Source: Polytrichum commune (taxonomy: Eukaryota; Streptophyta; Polytrichopsida; Polytrichales; Polytrichaceae). Taken from it: a DNA stretch of 64,000 bases. Location of the stretch: NCBI GenBank assembly GCA_950295325.1, contig OX485805.1, positions 31,793,501-31,857,500 on the forward strand. The letters run 5' to 3'. Position numbers and translations under genes: made by a program. Position 1 is the first letter of the stretch. Every line of letters begins with the position of its first letter. The notes under the pieces were generated by a model. The model made no database searches. It saw only the letters and a program-made list of their open reading frames with translations, and had not been told where the DNA came from. Positions 59,735 through 64,000 of the stretch are shown here, in pieces.

Positions 59735-60700
59735 CTTGTTTGAGGAAATTGTACATGTGGGATTGCGAGGCCTTAGAGGAGTTCCCTTCGGGAATATGCA
59801 CTCTCAAGGCTTTGGAGGAATTGCTTTTCAATGAATGCAAATCAGTCAGGGAAATACCAGAAGGATTGGGGGGGTTGACTTGTTTTAGGAAATTGTACAT
59901 GTGGGATTGCGAGGCCTTAGAGGAGTTCCCTTCCAGAATATGTACTCTCAAGGCTTTGGAGGAATTGCATTTCAATGGATGCAAATCTTTGAGGAAAATA
60001 CCGGAAGGGTTGGGGGGATTGATTTGTTTGAGGATATTGTACATTTGGGATTGCGAGGGCTTAGAGGAGTTCCCTTCCGGAATATGCACTTTCAAGGCTT
60101 TGGAGGAATTGTCATTCAAAGGATGCAAATCTTTGAGGAAAATACCGGAAGGGTTGGGGGGGGTTGACTTGTTTGAAGGAATTGATGATGTGGGATTGCG
60201 AGGCCTTGGAGGAGTTCCCTTCCAAAATATGCACTCTCAAGGCATTGGAGGAATTAGATTTCACTAGATGCAAATATTTACGGAAAATACCAGAAGGGCT
60301 GGGGGGGTTGACTTGTTTGAAGAAATTATACATATTGGAGTGTGAGGCCCTTGAGGAGATTCCTTCGGGAATATGCACTCTCAAGGCTTTGGAGGAATGC
60401 AATTCCATGATTATAAATTTTTAACGGAAATACTGGAAGGGTTGGGGGGGTGACTTGTTTGAAGACAATGATTATGTGGGATTGTGAGGCCTTGGAGGAG
60501 TTCCGTTCTGGAATATGCACTCTCAAGGCTTTGGAGGAATTGTCATTATGTGGATGCAAATCTTTGAGGGGAATACCGGAAGGGTTGGGGGGTTGACTTG
60601 TTTGAAGAAATTGTACATGTCACGTTGCGAAGCCTTGGAGGAGTTCCCTTCCGGAATATGCACTCTCAAGGCTTTGGAGGAATTGCATTTGGGTGCAAGC
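57000..60700 (+). repeat. 144-bp LRR-encoding tandem array, about 25 units
   Basis: Each 144-bp unit encodes two 24-residue LRRs, of the types 'LTCLKKLYMWDCEALEEFPS' + 'GICT' and 'LKALEELHFNGCKSLRKIPE' + 'GLGG'. Nineteen units are in frame from about 57090. Three follow in a shifted frame after 59730, then two more back in the original frame, and two are decayed near 60440-60690. Variants are mosaic (SFKGCKS, HFNGCKS, DFTRCKY; YMWDC, MMWDC, YMSRC). Most differences lie in these short cassettes while the rest is nearly invariant at DNA level, indicating recent expansion and gene conversion. Confidence 0.92.
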
Positions 60701-60745
60701 ATGGTAAAGTGGACAAACTTTGATCTTTGCATTCATTCGTTGTAA
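59735..60745 (+). pseudogene. Out-of-frame tail of the LRR array
   Basis: Repeat units continue beyond the stop. From 59735 the LRR reading is in the neighbouring frame (LTCLRKLYMWDCEALEEF onward) for about three units. At about 60157 an extra G in the run (8 G instead of 7) restores the original frame (LTCLKELMMWDCEALEEF), which ends at 60424 (CNSMIINF stop). A further unit has lost a T after its G-run (60450). The last unit ends in a different C-terminal sequence (LGASMVKWTNFDLCIHSL) with a stop at 60743-60745, possibly the original C-terminus. Confidence 0.75.
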
Positions 60746-61498
60746 GTGAATTCACCACTTGTTGATATCATGGGAACATGGGAGGGAACATGGGAGAACA
60801 AAAAGGGAACCACATGGAACATGGGCCTTTATTCCACTCTATGTCACATAAAGCATCCATAGGTTTATTATAAGTGTACTTGATATGCTTTCTAGACCCA
60901 ATGTTTTCAAAATTGAAAGGAACCCAAGTTTATTAATGGCCGGATGAAGCTTTATAATTAATTAATGAATGTGGCGGCCATATGGGAGGAGGCGGGAAAC
61001 CCCGGATTAAAAGGGGTGGGCCGGGATGTATCCCAAGGTGGACTATTAATTAGCTCTGATCTAAGATTACGTTGGTTTTGTTTTTTTTTTTGGCTAAAGT
61101 TTCAAATGTGGCCCAATGAATGCCAAGAAGCAACGGCTAGTCACAGATGCTTTGCTACAGTTTGAGAAATAACGGGTCAAAGTTGAAGACTTCAGGAGCA
61201 TTACCCATCATTTTAGAATATACCCACAATTAAACCTAAGCCCGGGGGTAGAGCAAATGGGAGCTCGTGTCCGGCCCATGCTTGCAAGATCTTAGGGTTG
61301 CGAACCTCATGCCTCCACCGCCTCCTGTGTTGTTGAAGCGCTTAGGGTTCTAGTAGTATAGCACAAATTTTTGCTAGCTTAGGGTTTGGGGTGCACTTTG
61401 AGGACGAAGGGGCAGATTGAAATGGAGGTATGCATCTCAAACTTGCATTACATCTTTCTTTCTCTTGTACATTGCTTTGCAAAATTTTCTTTGTTAAC
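60746..61498. other. 3' flank of the NLR gene, no gene recognised
   Basis: Contains GGAACATGGGA-type short direct repeats at about 60770-60830. At 61160-61220 there is a fragment of the inverted-repeat family from 11.2 kb. An AAGCGCTTAGGGTTC-type telomere-like motif lies near 61337, upstream of the next ORF. Confidence 0.4.
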
Positions 61499-61930
61499 AT
61501 GGCACCAAGGGCACGTGTCCAAAGAGTGAAAGTTGAGGGTAATGGTTTGTCATCAAGAGAAGCTGAGAAAATTCGACTTGCTACTATTGTTCTTGAGAGG
61601 GAGAGTTGGCCAATAGATGATTTTGCAAAAAATCTTGGTGTGAGAGACTATGGGCTTGATACTTTGAAAGATTTAGGTGCAGATGTAGGAATTGACAATG
61701 ATGCAGTTATCGCATTTTTTGGGCCTCGAGGTGACCAAGGGTGGAAGCTGGATTCAAACTACTTGTCACAGGAGGATATTTGCGATTGTAGAAGGCAGAG
61801 TGAGCTTGTATATGGTCATTTGCCGTCAAATGGGTACTATTTGGCGACATTTTTGCGAGCATGGCTAGCTGAGAAGAACAACCACAAAGTTAATTGGGCC
61901 AAGTTTGCCTATGATGCTACTAGACACTAG
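61499..61930 (+). CDS. Small protein of unrecognised family, possibly interrupted by a stop
   Basis: 143 codons from ATG at 61499 (MAPRARVQRVKVEGNGLSS), chosen because the upstream in-frame ATG at 61430 adds only a hydrophobic stretch unlike the rest. The protein is basic at the N-terminus, then mixed (ATIVLERESWPIDDFAKNLG, YLATFLRAWLAEKNNHKVNW), and ends DATRH at a TAG. The same frame continues after the TAG with plausible coding sequence (NVENKKMKTESGDATPSSSK, SFSDWIDNK) up to a GTACTA donor-like site at 62038. The stop may therefore be a nonsense mutation in a longer exon. No motif of known function is recognised. Confidence 0.45.
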   Translation: MAPRARVQRVKVEGNGLSSREAEKIRLATIVLERESWPIDDFAKNLGVRDYGLDTLKDLGADVGIDNDAVIAFFGPRGDQGWKLDSNYLSQEDICDCRRQSELVYGHLPSNGYYLATFLRAWLAEKNNHKVNWAKFAYDATRH

Positions 61931-63735
61931 GTGACTCTAAGGAGAAATGTGGAGAACAAGAAGATGAAAACTGAGTCTGGTGATGCAACACCGTCTTCCT
62001 CCAAACAAAGTAGTTTCTCTGATTGGATAGACAATAAGGTACTATGAATTCTGACCATGCGAACAAGTTTGCTGCTGCAAGTCTCTGAATAAGTTTAGTC
62101 ATGTTGGAATTACTACAAGCTAAGTCTTCTTTGTGTGGATTAGAGGTCGCTAGATGTGATCAGTGTGCTGTATCTGTATGGTCTTGAATTTTCGTGACGG
62201 GGTGACGGAGGCCTCTGGTATCTAGTGCTGTGAGCATCCTTTGTGGTTTTGTAATGATGCAGCACCTCGTAAACGAGGCTGATAATAATTTGGTCAAGCG
62301 CGACGTGGGTTGGGTTGTCCCTTCACCATTACTTTTGTCCTGTTCACAAAATGTGGCAAGGTTGGGATTCCAATTAGACTTTCAATGTCAGTTCATAGTT
62401 TTATCTTGATTTCGTAGTTTGGCCGATGATTGTTACCTATAGGTGGAATTGCATGCGGCGCTGAGAACTTGTTTCACAAGGAGAACCTGGTGAGTGTGTC
62501 TTCCTCATCGTGTAGGTTTACAGTCACGATGCAGGCATGAATCCATTCATGTATGTACAGATCGCACTCGAAAGTCACATCGTCTAGGTGTGTACTAGGC
62601 ATCTCCTGCAGCATGCTATGATCACACTGGTTAACTGCTGAGAATTACCATCTCGTGATCCGGCGCTTGACTCGTCTTGGTTTCTTCGCTCCAGCTAGCA
62701 AGTGCTTCTTCAATCTCAAACGTTGTCGGAGAGAGCTACCTTGAGACAGTGTTGCTTTTCTCGATATGCCAGGCGGCCCGTTTTAGTATATCCTATTGAA
62801 TACGAACAGCGTGCAGTGGACTTTTTCCTCAACATATTGCAATTGCAACTGCATAGAATTGTGGGATCGGTTTTATCCTCAGACAGGGTTGTGTCGGCCA
62901 GATCCATCTATTGATAAGTCTCGAGCGTTCATATAATTAGCTGCTCAGACAGATTTTCTGACAGCGTGGAGAATTAAATGGAAAGAAGAGTGGACGAAAT
63001 TAGCTCAAACGTTGTCCGGCGGGATTTGTTGGACTATGTGACAATTAGCGGCGCAGGTGAACCGGGGATACCACAACAGAGTGCTTTTGCGTGGTATCCT
63101 TTGGATGCACCTCTCCCAACTCTATGTGTGAGTACTACTTTTCAACCTTGCCGGAATCACCGCTTCATGATCTCGTTCATTTTCATATTCATTTCAATTT
63201 CCTTTTAGTTCTGTTGTATGGGATGTTGAAATTGAACTTGGTGATTTTCCAGGTTATGTCAATTCCACTAGGATAAGTTCACAGACGTACTGTACAGAAT
63301 CGTGACAATCGGTACCCGGTACGTACATCTGGGGTCCTGCGAGGAGACACATGATTGAAAATTCACGAGCACAAGCTGCCAGCGCAATAAGCGGCACCGT
63401 GGCTATATGTGATGCATAAATGTGTACCCTGCAATGGGAGTAGATTTCATGTTACATGATCAGGAAGTAAATAGAAAAGAGCTGGGCAATATTACAGCTC
63501 TTCTGCGTTGTACCTGTAGTGCAGGTTAATAATCAGTTCCGAGCCGGGACTATGAGTTCAGGTTAGATTCTCGTGGCACCTTGAATGTTGCGTTAGGGTT
63601 GCCAGTGCACTTTGCATGTGACTTTTCGTGGGTGAGTGTGGATTACCAAAGCTGTCTGCATGTGAGTTGAGAGGAAATTCAAACTATGGTACGCTTCAGG
63701 ACCACAACTAACCTTGAGCTGCTCTTGCCTAGGAC
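61931..63735. other. No gene recognised
   Basis: Mixed-composition sequence. Possible continuation of the preceding frame to about 62038 is noted with that gene. Other frames (62702-62914, 62978-63208) lack family features, although an exon at about 62978-63130 with a GTGAGT donor-like site cannot be excluded. Confidence 0.35.
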
Positions 63736-64000
63736 ATGGAGATTGCGCGAGACAATGATGGCAGTTGTTTCATAACTAGTTCCAGGTGTGCAACTATTTT
63801 TCTTCCTCACCAGTTGCCAAGGGCACGCGCTTTGCTTGCTCAAGCAGAAGAAGAAGAACTGCATGCAACTACAAAGCGAACGGGCTTCAATGACAATGAG
63901 GTTGACAATAAGCAGTGTGTGGCAGATCTTGCTGCTGAGAAGAGATTCATCGAAAGAGAAGAATCTGACGTTAATTCTACTTATTGTAAACTACTCCACC
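63736..64000 (+). CDS. Open frame running off the window, unrecognised
   Basis: An ATG at 63736 (MEIARDNDGSCFITSSRC), preceded by an in-frame TAG, opens a frame of 88 codons with no stop before the end of the window. The downstream part is charged and helix-prone (RALLAQAEEEELHATTKR, VADLAAEKRFIEREESD). It could be a partial exon of a gene continuing to the right. No family recognised; partial at the 3' end. Confidence 0.35.
   Translation, partial: MEIARDNDGSCFITSSRCATIFLPHQLPRARALLAQAEEEELHATTKRTGFNDNEVDNKQCVADLAAEKRFIEREESDVNSTYCKLLH

Overview
This is nuclear DNA of a land plant, most likely a bryophyte and probably a moss. Genes are intron-rich with plant-type splice sites, promoters carry telo-box-like AAACCCTAA motifs, and most of the window is transposon-derived, AT-rich sequence. 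The lineage call rests on the large gene at 53.4-59.7 kb. It joins a DUF1221-like region, a protein kinase, NB-ARC and LRRs in one polypeptide, an architecture (PNL) known from Physcomitrella. No organelle or bacterial genes were seen.

Layout. 0.6-10.2 kb: a proline-rich coding fragment and two multi-exon minus-strand genes of unrecognised family (2.1-4.6 kb; 6.8-10.1 kb, the latter ending in a single-pass membrane segment). 10.2-16 kb: intergenic, with dispersed repeats and large inverted repeats, including one hairpin element nested inside another. 16.2-19.9 kb: an eight-exon soluble inorganic pyrophosphatase gene whose fifth intron lacks a GT donor. 19.9-22.8 kb: nothing recognised.

22.9-44.4 kb is a nested transposon cluster. 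Pieces of a CA-rich non-LTR retrotransposon lie at 22.9-27.0, 37.3-37.5, 38.6-39.3 and 43.0-44.4 kb. They include a Gly/Arg-rich ORF1, an APE-type endonuclease fragment, RNase H and, at the 3' end, a CCHC plus PD-(D/E)xK-like tail. A deleted pogo/Tigger-like DNA element sits in it at a TA target, and a 3.7-kb near-palindromic foldback element is inserted further on. Between the retrotransposon halves lie a Tourist-type MITE, a 177-bp tandem array and a broken MULE transposase gene with a SWIM zinc finger.

44.4-53.4 kb: intergenic, with three copies of one hairpin MITE family and a GC-rich, promoter-like stretch at 48.3-48.7 kb. 53.4-60.7 kb: the kinase-NB-ARC-LRR gene. Its LRR region is an array of about 25 near-identical 144-bp (48-aa) units. 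The main frame is lost at a G-run between units 19 and 20 and regained three units later. 61.5-64 kb: a small ORF with a nonsense codon and an ORF running off the window.

The genes do not form one pathway. The pyrophosphatase is housekeeping and the NLR is a predicted intracellular immune receptor. All splice models and domain calls were read by eye; none was computed.
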